Below, in pieces: positions 24,418 through 36,699 of a stretch of DNA of 64,000 bases. The translations under genes and the position numbers were made by a program. Each line of letters begins with the position of its first letter. The stretch's first letter is position 1. Under the pieces are notes generated by a model. It had not been told where the DNA came from, did no database searches, and worked only from the letters and a program-made list of their open reading frames with translations. The stretch lies in contig NC_092862.1 of assembly GCF_032062135.1 (NCBI RefSeq), positions 62,807,569 to 62,871,568 on the forward strand, written 5' to 3'. The stretch is from Pyxicephalus adspersus (Eukaryota; Chordata; Amphibia; Anura; Pyxicephalidae).

Positions 24418-24655
24418 GTTTCTCAACCAAGGTTCCTCAAGAGGTTGCTAGGGGTTCCTTAAGCCATAAGCAATTAGTGACTTTCAGGTCAAATTAACCA
24501 ACACCATGTTTTTGGCTATTTAAAAGGTTAGAATTATTCCCAATGGCTAGCAATGTAAGAAGCATTCCTCCGAGCTGTGGATATAGTAATTATAGGAGCG
24601 GTTCCCTAGGACCTAAAAGTTATTTCAAGGGTTCCCCTATGTTCAAAAGATTGGT
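24418..24655. mobile_element. hAT-like miniature element, copy 3 (best preserved)
   Basis: Starts 'agtgtttctcaaccaaggtt' and carries 'gctaggggttcctt' and 'aagggttcccctatgttc' near its right end. Non-coding. Part of it matches 18415-18645. Confidence 0.6.
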
Positions 24656-25359
24656 CCAGCATATGGACAGCTGTGATAAAGGTAATACATTCTTCTGTAA
24701 ATATTTCTTGACACCACACACAAAACAACGCAAGGGGTGGTCAGTATCTATGCATTAGGTTTAATGGGTACATGGCAATCCATGGGTAAACTTTTGGCTA
24801 ATAATATAATAAAATAAAACCATTTTGTCCTTTTATAATTCTTTTAATGATTTTTCAGTCTCCATTCTTAGGTGTGGAAAACCCCAAGCAGAAACATGGC
24901 AGGTCAGCTTGTCTCGAATTCTTGTAAAAAAAATAAAAAGAACTGAAAGGTAAATAATACTAGGCTGTTCCATTAAATACAAGCCTACACAAGCTGTGGA
25001 GATTTTTTTTTAACGGTATGTTGATTATTAAAAGTAGTTCAATGCTTACATTATTGCTTTTATTAAAACAAACTGCAAACATAAAGCCTTTGGTTAAACT
25101 AATTTTCTATTTATAGGTATTTATTTTACCAAATACATTTTCCCATTTCTGTGCATTAAACAAGTAAACTTTTTACGTTGCAAATCTCCCACATAAATAT
25201 AACAATATATGTTTCAGTATGCAGTTTCTATTCTTAAATTTACTGTAGTAACTAAGGAATTAATTAGGCTAATAAGAATTTGGTATGTGATAATCATACT
25301 TAATAGCAACCAATTTTAAACAGAACCTCTCATATCACCTGTACTGAAATTGTAGACAG
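24656..25359. other. No gene or repeat recognised
   Basis: AT-rich; nothing further seen. Confidence 0.4.
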
Positions 25360-26125
25360 ATTATTGATTCGTAGCATTCACAATGTCTAAATACAACAGC
25401 CCAGGGGCACATAAAAATGCTCAATCATTTTATATTGATGGAAAAAATTATTAACATGTGGCTTCATATCACACATCTGCATCTAGTCGAATTCAAATTG
25501 GCAAGCTGAATATTTAAACACCAGCCTCGTAAGTCACAAGAGACCAAGAGTTTATGTAAAAATATTTAACACACACCAAACTGGCTGTTTTTATGATGTT
25601 CATTTTCCCTCTTATGGCTAGAAACGATCAATGTATTGCATACTCCACTTTGGCAAGGGCAGGTATGAATGCTTAGTATTCACTGTAAAACACTGTAAAA
25701 TATATCCTTGCTTTATAAATGAAAATAAAACAAAATTCTGAGTAAGTTTCTGCTATGTTGTCTGTGTTTCTGTTTGGGAGAGTTTCCTCACTTACTTTCC
25801 CAGCAACCATACAAAAAAAACCATTAAACATATGTTTTAGCTGAAATGCAGCTAAAAATAGTTCAAAATACTATGATAAAAGTAGGAAGTATAACAGCTG
25901 ACGGTATTAATGCACATGGTATGTAAAAAGAACCTTGAGTATATTTTATTTTTCTACTTACGTATTTAATTATTTATTTTTATAGCCAGAACATGTCAAA
26001 TTCAACTGGACGGGTTCTGTAATGTTGAACGTGTTTCCATGCTTATTCAAGCAGTTCCTTCAGCTGCAATGTCAGGAACATATCCTAGCATTTACAGCCA
26101 CTTGGCGAACTCAATCACTAGAATC
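25360..26125. promoter_or_regulatory. Candidate conserved non-coding element 5
   Basis: Two repeat-free cores (25360-25740 and 25985-26125) with even composition, homeodomain-type words (ATTATTGATTCG, TTATTAACATG) and no frames. The second core is GC-richer with TTCAAGCAGTTCCTTC-type words. Inference from texture only. Confidence 0.3.
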
Positions 26126-28025
26126 TGTCAAGGCAAAATATTGTTTGTCCAAAAAAAATGTGTGAAAGTTTAAGTTAATTCTTCATGGCTAAAGGGTAGT
26201 AATAATAAAAAAGTATTACATGTGAGTGATAGCCATGTTTCTATCCCAACCAGTTATCCTTGTACATGAAAAAGGAAGTGTTGAGCTATGCATGGCTATC
26301 AATGGTTTTATTCAGTTTTAGATGTTTTACACCTTCAGCCATGTAACTTTTAAAACTGATGCCTGTTCCAGACTTCATGGCACCATAGTGATCAGAACAG
26401 GGTGGTTTCACAGACATTTTCTTCCTTTTTTACATCATTTTATACATGTATACATCTTGTTCTTGGACAATTAACATCTTCTTTAAAACATCCGATGATG
26501 ACTGGCTTAAGGTGTCTGAGTTACTCATATGGCTATAAATCCTGAGGTCTGTCTCTGACACACTTTAGTTCTAAGAATGTTGCCTAACTGGAAGAGGTTC
26601 TCTTTAAAAATATCCCAAACACCTTGCTGAGTCAGAGCTAGAGTTCTCCAATAAGCAGGGAGCATAAGCTTTGCCGATTTCTCAGCTCATTGACTTGTGG
26701 CAAGTTTGCCATACCTCTCAAAAGTGTCCACAACTTCCCAGAAGGGAAAAGGTGATTCTCTGAAGACTATTGGCAATGGAGAGACATTAATGAAACTATC
26801 CCAAAATCTCCTAAGTAAAAAAATCACTCTGCTAAATTATCAGCCGATACTTATTTAGTAACTCAATCCAAATTAGTGTATCCCTGCTTGTGCTATCTTT
26901 TCAATGTGAAATAGATTTGTGTGTCCTTTAAATTTAAACCAGACCCTTATCCAGGCATTATCCTGGGTGGTCAAGAAGACGACAGCAGTAAATATGCTTC
27001 CCCCATTTCCTGTACCACACCAATATTTGGGGGGTCCCAATGTTAAATGATAGGTTCTACTTTCCATATCTTGTTCATCGAAAAATTATGTGGGGGTTTG
27101 TTGAAGGGTGAAAGTCCCTTTATATAAGGACAACCAAATATTCTCCACGGTCATCTCTTTAAATTGTTCGGCAGAATAAGGACTGAATATAAAATAGGAT
27201 TGCACCCTACCTTTGTATTGAAATTTGGGGGTTTCAGTGTTGATAAAATCTGAAAATTATACTACTGGGCTTAGGTAAAAAAAAACAAGATCTAAGGGGT
27301 GTGCCCTATGTTTTCATTCCATGTCAAGAACAGGACAGTTACTTGCATTTAATTTATTAAATAAATAGTTATCTTATTTTGACAGGTAAACATTTTTATA
27401 ACATCATTTTTAACAAAAGGTAACTTGTTTATTAAAAGACATGAATTTACTCTTTGCTACAATTATTAACATATTCTCTATTGTAATCATAAAGTCCCAT
27501 ATGGCAATATATGTTGTGGCCACTCAATTATTGTATCCTTTAGAATCCTTGTAAAATGTATGTATGCAACAAGAATTTGAAGAAATATAGATAATTCCAA
27601 TTATCAATTTATGGACATTCAGTTTCTGCACACAGATTGGTCGCACGCAAAAATGGGATACTCACAGTTACATGTTATAACACCAAAATTATTTCCTAAT
27701 CATAAGAAGTCATGATACAATGTCAGCTATATCTTTATTCGCCATGACTTCTTTTGCTATGGAAAATATATTTTTGTGTTTTTTAATGGTATCATGCATA
27801 CTTTAGTGCATGCTTTTTATTTTAAAGCAGGCTTCTTGCACAATTAATCATCTGTACCTTTTTTGTGACATTAGATATATTATATATAACAACCACAAGT
27901 GATAATTATGTTTGGTATTTACAATGCTCATCCGATGTTTTTCTGAAAAGTGGACAGTAATGAAACTTGGTCCCCTCCACACTACCTTTTCATGTATATT
28001 ATGGGAACAAAAATTTGACACAAAC
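26126..28025. other. No gene; diverged unassigned sequence
   Basis: The part at 26500-27310 looks like an old, heavily mutated repeat on the minus strand (possibly LINE), but no diagnostic motif survives. Confidence 0.3.
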
Positions 28026-28340
28026 TTAGGCTAAGTACACACGTGTAATATTTGTCGTTGGAAAGGATCTTTTGCGATCCTTTCCAGCTACTAACGACTG
28101 CAAAATGCATGAAAAAGCACTGCACATGCAGCACCGTTCTGGTCTATGGAGAGGGGAGGGGAAGAACGGCACCCCACTGCGCTCTTTTCCCTTCACTTGC
28201 ATTAGGATCTTTCATTTTCCATCATCCATGGATCCGCAAGGATGGTCGACGAGCGCTGTACACACGCAAGATTCTCGTCCGATATCAGCCCTGAAATGAT
28301 GATTGGACGAGAACCATTATATGTGTATACAAAGCCTAAA
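28026..28340. mobile_element. MITE with 'taggctaagtacacac' ends
   Basis: The left end 'ttaggctaagtacacacgtg' and right end 'gtgtatacaaagcctaa' are imperfect inverted repeats. Inside, 'ggaaaggatc' and 'gatcctttcc' form a perfect short hairpin (about 28058-28085). Non-coding despite two 75-80-codon chance frames. Superfamily not known. Confidence 0.7.
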
Positions 28341-28498
28341 ACTTAAAGCTAATATATTTTTCAGTAAATTACAGTCCTTAAATGTATTTTGTTAGGTTAA
28401 AGATACTAACTTGAACTTTCCCTTAATACAGCCTTCAAATAATTATTACCTTCTTTTTTGTAGAGACAAGTTGGTAACCCAATATGGATTTTTATTAG
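28341..28498. other. Short AT-rich spacer
   Basis: No feature seen. Confidence 0.4.
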
Positions 28499-29555
28499 TG
28501 TTGGTCGAATATCTCACTATTCGATTCGACAGCTATTCGATCGAATAGTGAGATATTGTTTGAGTGATCGAATGCCAAATTCGAACACCATTGAAGTCAA
28601 TGGTGGGAGAATTCAGGTTATTTTTAGGAACTATTAAGGGCTGCAAGAGTAATCAGATTGCTCCTGCAGCCATTTACTAGTTGTATGTGTACACAGGGCA
28701 CTAGAAGTGATGAATGAGGAAACTTGTCCCCATTCACCCTCTAGTGCCCGGGGATCGCCTGCACCCACAGATTTGACCGCAAAGTTCCCACGGTCATGTG
28801 CAGTTCCACTACGATCCCCGGAGCACTACAGGTTAATTAATCTGTAGTGCCCCAGAGATCGCATACTCTTTTCAATGATTGCAGCCTTGGCATTGATTAG
28901 CTTGATTAGCTCAGTGTGCAATCCTCGAGGCACTACATGTTAATTACCCTGTAGTGCCCCGGGGATCACCTGCAGTCACAGCTGTGACTGCAATGTTCCC
29001 ACGGTCATAAATTCTGCAGTTCCACTAGGATCCCCAGGGCACAAAAGTTTAATTAACCTGTAGTACCTCAGGAATCGCACACTCTTTTCAATGATTGCAG
29101 CCATGGCTGCAATCATTAATTAGCTCAGTGTGCAGTCCCGGGGGCATTACAGGGTAAATAATCTGTAGTGCCCCGGGGATCGCACACTCTTTTCAATGAT
29201 TGCAGCCTTGGAAATGATTAGCTTGATTAGCTAAGTGTGCAATCCTCGGGGCACTACATGTTAATTAACCTGCAGTGCCCCGGGGATCCCCTGCAGTCAC
29301 AGCTGTAACTGCAATGTTCCCACGGTCATGTGACCGTGGGAACTGAACTGCAGATAAACTCTGCAGTTCCACTAGGATCCCCAGGCCACTACAGGATATT
29401 TAACCTGTAGTACCCCCGGAATCGCACACTCTTCTCATTGATTGCAGCCATGGCTGCAATCATTGATTAGCTCAGTGTGCAGTCCCCGGGCATTACAGGT
29501 TAAATAACCTGTAGTGCCCCGGGGATTGCACACTCTTTTCAATGATTGCAGACTC
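28499..29555. repeat. Complex palindromic array, family A
   Basis: It opens with a perfect 18-bp hairpin (28508-28525 with 28540-28557) in a 'tcgaat'-rich patch. It continues as an array of two alternating modules: one with 'agtgccccggggatcgc' and 'actcttttcaatgattgcag', the other with 'gtcacagctgtgactgcaa' and 'ttcccacggtcat'. The word 'actcttttcaatgattgcag' (or a near match) starts at 28865, 29081, 29186, 29428 and 29532, so spacings alternate at 216, 105, 242 and 104 bp. A perfect 28-bp palindrome lies at 29090-29117 and a 24-bp one at 29439-29462. No coding content. Confidence 0.8.
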
Positions 29556-29565
29556 CGCTGGCAAG

Positions 29566-29697
29566 TATCTCTTACTCTGTAACACGCACAGTAATATGAT
29601 ACATTTGTTACATTTTTCTCACAGTGGATAAAAGAAAAATTTAACAAATGTATCAAAATATTACTGTGCTGGAAAGTGTGTTACAGAGTAAGAGATA
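29566..29697. repeat. 132-bp hairpin element
   Basis: Perfect 20-bp outer arms (29566-29585 and 29678-29697), plus inner arms 29588-29610 and 29642-29667 with a few mismatches. Loop of about 30 bp. Probably a tiny foldback MITE inserted at the edge of the palindromic array. Confidence 0.85.
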
Positions 29698-29965
29698 TCA
29701 TGTCATTGTCAGATAACTTGTAAAAAAAACAAAAAAAACCCTCTCCAACTCCAAGCCTCAAAAAAGTTTTGATTATACATACAATTTAATGGCCCTGGTT
29801 CATGCCCTTTCACCCAGTCACACCAAAATGGTCTTGCTCTATGTAACATCTACCTAATGTGCGCAATACATGGGAATTTACATAAAAAACAAACATTTAA
29901 CTTGTGACTCCAGTGTAATGACACACATGTAGTGCATGCGTGTATATTTAAAGATAGTCAAAGAA
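29698..29965. other. Nothing recognised
   Basis: Short unique-looking DNA. Confidence 0.4.
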
Positions 29966-30477
29966 AATAGTCCCCAGGGTAAGGCCATCCGACATATGGA
30001 CACCTCCTAGATATGAACAGGGCTTCCATGCTCACTGTGTGCAGAACAAAGGCGGGGGAAGGGGGAGCGGTTTTCATGACTTGCAGAAAAAAACTTTTGC
30101 CAAACACAGCTAAGGTTAGGTTGTGAGTGATCTCAGGGGGGTGAGCTCTTTCTGCAGCCTCTTGTAACTCTTTAATGACCAAGACAAACTCTGCAGTTGT
30201 TGTTTCTCTTTGCATATCAAAGCACAGCTTGTTTCAGAAGTTAATGAATGTCTAGGCTCCATAAAGTTATTATTTTTTTTTTTGCCTTGTTCGTGATGAC
30301 CTTACAGTAAGGATTTTATACTGTAACTGACACCACACTGCCTAATAATATGTTGAGACAAACATCTGTCCTAATTGCTTTTATTAAAATAATGTACCTG
30401 TTCCGACTTACATACAGATTCAACTTAAGAACAAACCTACAGTCCCTATGTCGTATGTAACCTGAAAACTGCCTGTA
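29966..30477. mobile_element. Mariner-type miniature element, family M, copy 1
   Basis: The left end 'tagtccccagggtaagg' and right end '...ttacatacgacataggga' (read inverted) are imperfect terminal inverted repeats. The body matches the copy at 43846-44297 in the same order and orientation ('tgaatgtctaggctccataa', 'cctaataatatgttg', 'agaacaaacctacagtccct'). Non-autonomous; the TA-type flanks are clearer in copy 2. Confidence 0.8.
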
Positions 30478-32049
30478 TGCATTTTTATTTCTCTTTTTTC
30501 AATTTTTTTCTTTTCCTTTCCAACTATTTATAAAACAAAGCAAAATATAACCACAAAGGAATGCATAAAAGCACATACAGTGCCTTATATGTTTGAATTT
30601 AAATTGATTTGAGTAGAAACCAATCTCAAAATTTTTGAAGGGGCATTTATGGGGCTGATTGATAAAGCAACACTTCTCATTCCTGGGTCTCCTGCGTCCA
30701 GCTGTTGTCCACCTGCATGTCCTCTGCTGCCAGCTGCACCATTCAGCCTAGTTGTAGTTTATAGCTCTTACACCACAGTTAACCCCCCCATCCCCCCAAT
30801 ATGCACTCTGCCAATCATTGACCCAAAAATCAAACATTTTAGGGTCAAAAATTATATAAAAATAATTATATACCTTTCTCATTTCCATTCTTATCTGCAA
30901 ATCCAAACACACACTTGCCAAATGTTTGCCAAAATAAAGAGTACTTTCTTGTTCACTCATTTTTGTATTTGCAGTACTTGAATACAACTATTTTCCTGGG
31001 GCTTGACATCACTGCCTTTACCATGGATACATTTCTGTTATGCACTAGGTGAAGGCAAAATTCCTACAAAACAGAGATACACAGAAAATACATTTACATG
31101 AGGATGTTAAAGGCAATACCTCTGCATAGTGAAGAAATCCTTGGTTTTAAGCATACCTGGCATTGCTCACATTTGGATGATGAAGGATAGATCTGACCTG
31201 AGCTGATAAAGCTGCAGGCTACATTGTAGTTTTTTTCATTGTTGACCATGCTGCATGATTGTGTTACTGGTGCAGCTTTGTGTTGCATGCCTGCCCTCTC
31301 CTGGCAATCAATAATTAAATAATAGAACAACCTCCCTTCCTCCAGCAATGAATAGAGCAGGCTATATTTGTATCTCAACCCATTGACAAAATGTTGCTTT
31401 TTGTCATCTCGTTTATATTGCAAAGATTCTGTATTTTTTATATGGGAAAAACAAAGAAACTGATTCATCACTATATTACAGTCATAGTATAGATTTCTAT
31501 TTATTACAAATTATATTCATATATTTCCTTTTTTATTATAGTACAACAATTCTTTCTTAAAATACAGTGAATACTACTGACAAGTTTATTAGCTCAAAAA
31601 GTATAACTAAGTACTAAATTACTTTTTTTAACAGCTATATGTGCAGTTTGGACAAGATAATTGAAGCAAAAGACGAGTTAACTAATGCCATTATTTACAT
31701 TCTAGTGACATTTCATCTTTAACTAAACAGTTTTAGCATTCATTACATTTCTATTTTAGACACATTCCCACGTCTTCTAATTTTTCCCTCTTTACCTGCA
31801 TTCCTTACATAATACATTAATAAATCACAATGCGAATACTACCAAAAATATTTTCTTGTTTTACAAGTGATTTTGGATTTATCTTTTCTTACATTATTAA
31901 AATAAAAAAACAGGAACATTATAATATTTTTTCCTCCTTGTATTAGTCATCTGATATCTCTTGGTCTCATGACGTACCAAACTGTATTGCACAATGAAAA
32001 ATCCACTCCATCTGTAAAATTAATTTGCTGATTTGCCTAACCCTCAAAT
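30478..32049. other. No gene recognised
   Basis: The minus-strand frame at 31094-31471 (125 codons) has no recognisable motif, signal or context, and I treat it as chance. The rest is AT-rich. Confidence 0.4.
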
Positions 32050-32125
32050 TATTACCTATATTTATATAATGCTGACATATTACACAGTGCTTTACAGTCC
32101 TTTGTCATGTCACTAACTGCACCTC
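32050..32125 (+). repeat. Fragment of frog repeat family C (diverged)
   Basis: 'tatttatataatgctgacat' and 'attacacagtgctttac' parallel the start of the long copy at 63489. Confidence 0.5.
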
Positions 32126-32168
32126 AAAGGGGTTCACAACCTAATGTCCTCGCCATAGTCATATGTCA

Positions 32169-32613
32169 TTAAAGCCTACCTAAGCTCATAATTTTCACTT
32201 TACATAAAAGGGCAGACAAATTCTTTTTTTTTTGTAAAAAAAGGTGCATCACCGCCTCCTAATGAATGGGAGCACAAAGCTTCCCAGGATACCTCCGTCA
32301 CGCATCCCGGGAGGCTCTAGGGTGTTCCTTCTGTGCATGGGCAGGAGCCTTTTCATGAAAAGGGAAAACAAGTTGCCAATCTCACACATGTGCAGTGAGA
32401 TTGGCAATTTTTTTCCAGTCTATATCACCTGATCTCACGTCTGGGTCGGGTGACGTAGGTAGAAGGACCAGCAGGAAGATGGCGGTACCTGGAGCGGGAA
32501 AACGTGTGATGTGATGGAAGAGACCTCCAGACTGATCGACAGCCCTGTGGGATTAAAGGTGAGTGATTTTTTTGTTTTGTTTTGGGGGACTTTTGAGTTT
32601 AGTTCCTCTTTAA
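32169..32613. mobile_element. TTAA-flanked MITE (piggyBac-like), 445 bp
   Basis: TTAA at 32169-32172 and 32610-32613. The ends TTAAAGCCTACCTAAGCTC and, inverted, TTAAAGAGGAACTAAACTC are imperfect terminal repeats. The GC-rich interior contains an inverted pair 'ttgccaatctcac'/'gtgagattggcaa' (about 32374-32409). Non-coding. Confidence 0.7.
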
Positions 32614-32624
32614 ATAAGTTTAAG

Positions 32625-32805
32625 GTCAAAATTTTGGAAGCGAATTAACCTAACTGCATATTTTTGGGATTTGGGAGGAAACCCTTCAAAACATCGGGAG
32701 AACCTGCAAACTCCATGCAGATAGAGTCCTGGATAAAAACTGAACCTGTGGCTTAGTGCTGCAAAGGCAAGTGTGCTAACCACTGAGCCAACCATGCAGC
32801 TAAGC
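32625..32805 (-). mobile_element. tRNA-derived SINE, family S, minus copy
   Basis: Inverted, it starts with 'gttggctcagtggttagcac' (A-box-like), then 'tttgcagcactaagcc' and 'caggttcagttttta' (degenerate B box), then 'gcatggagtttgcaggttct' and 'gggtttcctccc', ending 'tatgcagttaggttaatt'. This is the usual layout of tRNA-headed SINEs with a conserved body in fish and frogs (established knowledge, from memory). Confidence 0.85.
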
Positions 32806-32989
32806 AGATGTATCCTCCTAAAACATTAAGTGTCAAGAATCCTATAATTAACCCCTTCCTCCCACACCTGTTTATTTCCTATGGACCAGAAAAACGTTGA
32901 CATTTTAACCATGAGCCTACCCAGCTACCATGTAATATATTTTTACCTTCAACGCACTACTCATTCCCCTCTAATCCATCTTTCACCCA

Positions 32990-33790
32990 GCAAACTCATC
33001 TAAAATGGCTCTCATACAGGAGGTCAATAACCTTGTCAGGGTAATTTTTCTTTCATTATTTCCCTGGATCTATCCTTTGCTTTTGACACACTACCCACAC
33101 CCAAAATTTTAGTAGTAAATCTTTCTTTCCCAATCCTTATCTTTTGGTGTTCCTCAAGGCATAGTCCATGGACCTGTACTGTTTTCCTTACATAACTTCC
33201 CCTTGAAAATCCATATCCCTATTTGTCCCATATTACCATGTGTATGAAGATAATACCCAGTTTTACCTGTCCACTCCTCGGTGGTGTTCATTTGTCATGG
33301 ATAAAGCTTTCTTCCTTCTATCAGTCATTTCATCATGAACGGCTGGCAGGTAGCTAAAACTCACTCTGGATAAAACTAAACTAATCCCCCTACCCCCACC
33401 ACACACGCACAACATTCACACCTTCAAACTCAAACCTCCCCCATGACATCCCTCTCTAATAAGTATTACTGTCCTCTCTGTAAGTATCACAGTCATTTTC
33501 CAAAGCACACAGGCACACTGAATGGTATCATCATTTATTTGCTTTACATCCCATCCCAAATACAACTCTATATCTTGCTACTTTCACCAGTGGTACATCG
33601 TCATCAAAATATTCCCCTTCTCTGAAAACTATCAAATTCTTGGCCCACACTTTCGTTATCTCTTGTTTGGACTACTGCACTCCTTGCTTCTACAGTCTTG
33701 AATGCTTCAGCTAGACTTTTCACTACTTCTCCTGGGCTGCTTTTCTTTTCAGGTGTCTCCTTTGTTTTTTTATTTTACCTCAGAATCACA
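32990..33790 (+). mobile_element. L2-type LINE, reverse transcriptase fragment (decayed)
   Basis: Pieces of an L2/CR1-clade RT lie in order across frames: LDLSFAFDT (about 33065), VPQGIVHGPVLFSLH (about 33149; compare VPQGSVLGP-LFxxY), YEDNTQFYL (about 33240; the catalytic YADDTQ box, with YEDN in place of YADD), MNGWQVAKTHS (compare WM..N.LKLN..KTE), and later FVISCLDYC (about 33650). Several frameshifts and the changed catalytic box show it is dead. Endonuclease and 3' end are not seen. Confidence 0.8.
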
Positions 33791-34129
33791 TTAATTTACT
33801 ATTAGATTAATAATAATTCAGTTACTAATATTGCAAACTTTCTGACCGCAACCTTGTAAAATTAATCCTCTTCAGTCTCCCCACAACACTATATACTCCA
33901 ATATACAGTGCCCATCAAAGTGCCAATAATGTACAGTGCCACTTCTAAATTGTAAAGCACACTCTTTATATCCTATCTGGTTAGTGCAGCACCTGCTGTA
34001 CTTTTGGGTAGACACCGACGTCATGGAGGCAGGTGTAAAAAATAAATAAATAAACAGTTCCAAAAACCAGAATGTTTTTTCTTTTACATACTTGATAAGA
34101 TAAATCAAAGATATACTAGCTGGTAGAGT
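33791..34129. other. AT-rich spacer between LINE fragments
   Basis: A 123-codon minus-strand frame (33872-34243) begins here and overlaps the next LINE; it looks like chance. Confidence 0.35.
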
Positions 34130-35570
34130 AGAAGGAGCCAGTATTACAATTTGAAGGATCTGAATTCTGCATTTAAGGAACATTATGTGGAAAGGATAGT
34201 ACCTGGAAATGGGCTTTAAAGTGGACTTGCCAAAAGGATTCAATCACAAGGCAGGACCAAAAAATATGAAGAAAACAAGCATGGGATTGGGAACAACCCC
34301 AACAGGAAGATATACTAGATGGGAAAGTTCCAGCAATGATAGCTAAGTAGATCCTACAGACAAGCTTGTTCCTGAATGGGTCTGTCTTTATCAGAAACCA
34401 GAGAGGTGAACGGAAAATGCCAAATATCACCCCCATTCATCTCCTGGAACTCACTGGCCCAGGCCAACCTACAAAAATTTAGGAAATGGTAATTTGGGAA
34501 TACAATCCTTATATATCGTGGACAATATTTTGCCAGGGGAAGCAGAATGCAACAATAATTCAAGTGAAGAGACCTGAAAAGAAACTCCCACGACTCCAAA
34601 CTGATTGCTAATTGTACAATATAGTTAGAGAAAGCGGAAAAAAATAATGATTTGGTAACAGAAAGACCTCCCTCAATTTACCAAAAGTATCCAATCTGCC
34701 TTCCTGCACGCTGTCTGGTAAAATTTTTACTTCCTTTATAGCCCATATGACTAGATCAGGAATACTAACAAAATAAAAAAAGCAAATCCCCCATAGTATT
34801 TAAGGAGCATCCCCCATGGAGTGTAGGAATAAAGGTATATATATATAGTAGATGGCATCTGCTTAATTCATTGTTATGCCTTAATGGTGGAACGCATAGG
34901 GTAAAAGGGGTAAGAGGATATTGTGCCCTGCGGTCAGAAGCCTCAATGGTGACCACAGAGTTATCAGACTGGGAAGTAAACCAGCAATGGATACAAAACA
35001 CTTGTTTTGCTTAATAAAGGTAGTAGAATTTTGGAGCAGCTAACCCATCCTGTAACCATGGGAGTGGTGTCTAATCACTTGAATATACTGTACAACAAGA
35101 AATCCAGATGGGTGAATTCTGAAATACATACAAAAACAGGGAACCAATTTCTGTTTAATAGTTTTATCTTGTCTGCAAGCAAAAAATGTAAATTCCTCCA
35201 AGCCACAAGCTTAGACACAAAAAAAGCAGTGGATCAATATTTAAGGAACTGGAGACATCTAGACCAAGATTCACAGAGTCACACGAAGGAGGAAAGTCAA
35301 GCAAAGAAGACATGTAGGGGCTATATTTAGGACTTATGACTGTTGAAATGTTTACAACGGTTAGTGTTTCTTCCAGTGTTCTTCAAAACACTATAATGTC
35401 ATCTGCATATAAAGTTTTTTTTTCTCCAATAATTCTTCCACCTGGAGTGATTCAATTGGGGGATTATGTCAAATTACTGTATCTCAGGCTTCCATTATCA
35501 GGACAAATAAGTTTGAAGAAATAGGGAAACCCAATTTAGTCTCTTTACCTATATAAAATTTTGAAAATAG
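34130..35570 (-). mobile_element. L1/Tx1-type LINE, RT to C-terminus (decayed)
   Basis: Read on the minus strand, the RT palm appears at about 35540-35386: FVLIMEA, then HNPPIE, then LYADDIIVF (35412-35386). This matches the L1-clade order FALIMEPLA...NP.I.G...LYADDI. Further down at about 34310-34250 is the C-terminal Cys/His segment (CWGC...CFLHIFWSC...FWQVHFKAH), the same class of tail as at 1240-1990. The YADD catalytic box is intact, but stops and frameshifts interrupt the rest. The 5' half is missing. Confidence 0.8.
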
Positions 35571-36699
35571 AGAAACACTCAACTGTTGGCTGCAGTTGGC
35601 TTGGTGTACAGTAAACCAAACCATTTCAGAAAGACTAGACCAAATCCTATTCCAGATCCAAAGATATAGTCACCCAGGATTTTTTTGGTAAATTAGCCGT
35701 TACTTTTGTCAGATTTAAAGGGTACTTTTGTTTGCTAAAATGCAAGCATGAACAAAGTCTGCAGTTCTAATCTGCTCCCAGTGAATGAAGCTCCCTTACT
35801 AGTGCTTCCACCTTCACAGAGTTCCCAGGTTTAGTATTTTTGGCTCTTTATACTTTTTATAGTCCAAGATTGTTCATTGAAAACAAGTTGAGTTAAAAAT
35901 CTTTAATAATTAATTAGTGATTAAATGTTATCGATCCACATTGTAATATAATGAAGTGAAGGTAAAGCTGGAGTGAAAGAAAAGTTCAGGTCTCCATCCC
36001 TGCCAGGCACAGGCAGTTCAAAGAAGTTTCATACATACTAGAACAGAAATCTCTGGAAGAAAGTGGATTGAGAATGGTCAATCACTACTTTGTCTAATTC
36101 ATTAGTTTACATGAAAGTTGTTATTAGTTCTTACTATAGAAAGATAATATAAGAAAAATCATTATACTCTTTACCCAATAAGTACATCTAACTTTCATAA
36201 AAAACACTTTCTTGATAAACTTAAATATAGTATTTTTAATGTTAAAGTAAAGTTAAGTTTCAGCAAAACACATGCATAAAAATTTAGTGCTCGTTATATA
36301 GAACACATCCAAAGATCCAAAATAGTGTGAGAAGGCATGTGCCATGACACATTATATGACATATGTGATAAAACTTTGTTTTTTTTACATACTTATCTAT
36401 GCTCCACATGTTTAATACTCTATACTCTGGAAACTGCATTTATTGATCATACCCTTTCTTTGAAGATTCTTCTTTAGATCTCTAAAAAGTTTACCAATTA
36501 TTTGGGTAGCATTGAGGAAAAATATATATATATATTTAAATGGAAAATAATGCATTTTAGTTTATACATTTGTTTATTCCCATATTTGTTTGTACCGTAA
36601 TGTGTATACATACATATATATAAATTGCAGTTTTCTTTTATACAAACGCTCAAGTTTGAAAAACAAGTTTTCAAATGTCCACATTAGCATTCTTTAAAA
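35571..36699. other. No gene or repeat recognised
   Basis: AT-rich, with a short TA run near 36522. Nothing else supported. Confidence 0.4.

Noticed and set aside
24141..24430. Possible L1 ORF2 fragment on the minus strand (GIKDLDVKIW...)
   Set aside because: Only a few residues agree with the clade and no second landmark is nearby.
26500..27310. Possible LINE remnant on the minus strand
   Set aside because: Decayed beyond any diagnostic motif; cannot be told from chance.
28865..29555. CRISPR-like regular repeats
   Set aside because: Repeats are palindromic modules with unequal spacing and repeated spacers in a vertebrate genome; not a CRISPR array.
31094..31471. 125-codon minus-strand frame
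   Set aside because: No motif, no family resemblance, no splice or promoter context; expected by chance in 64 kb.
32760..32805. A tRNA gene
   Set aside because: The A-box-like head belongs to a tRNA-derived SINE. The B box is degenerate and there is no cloverleaf.
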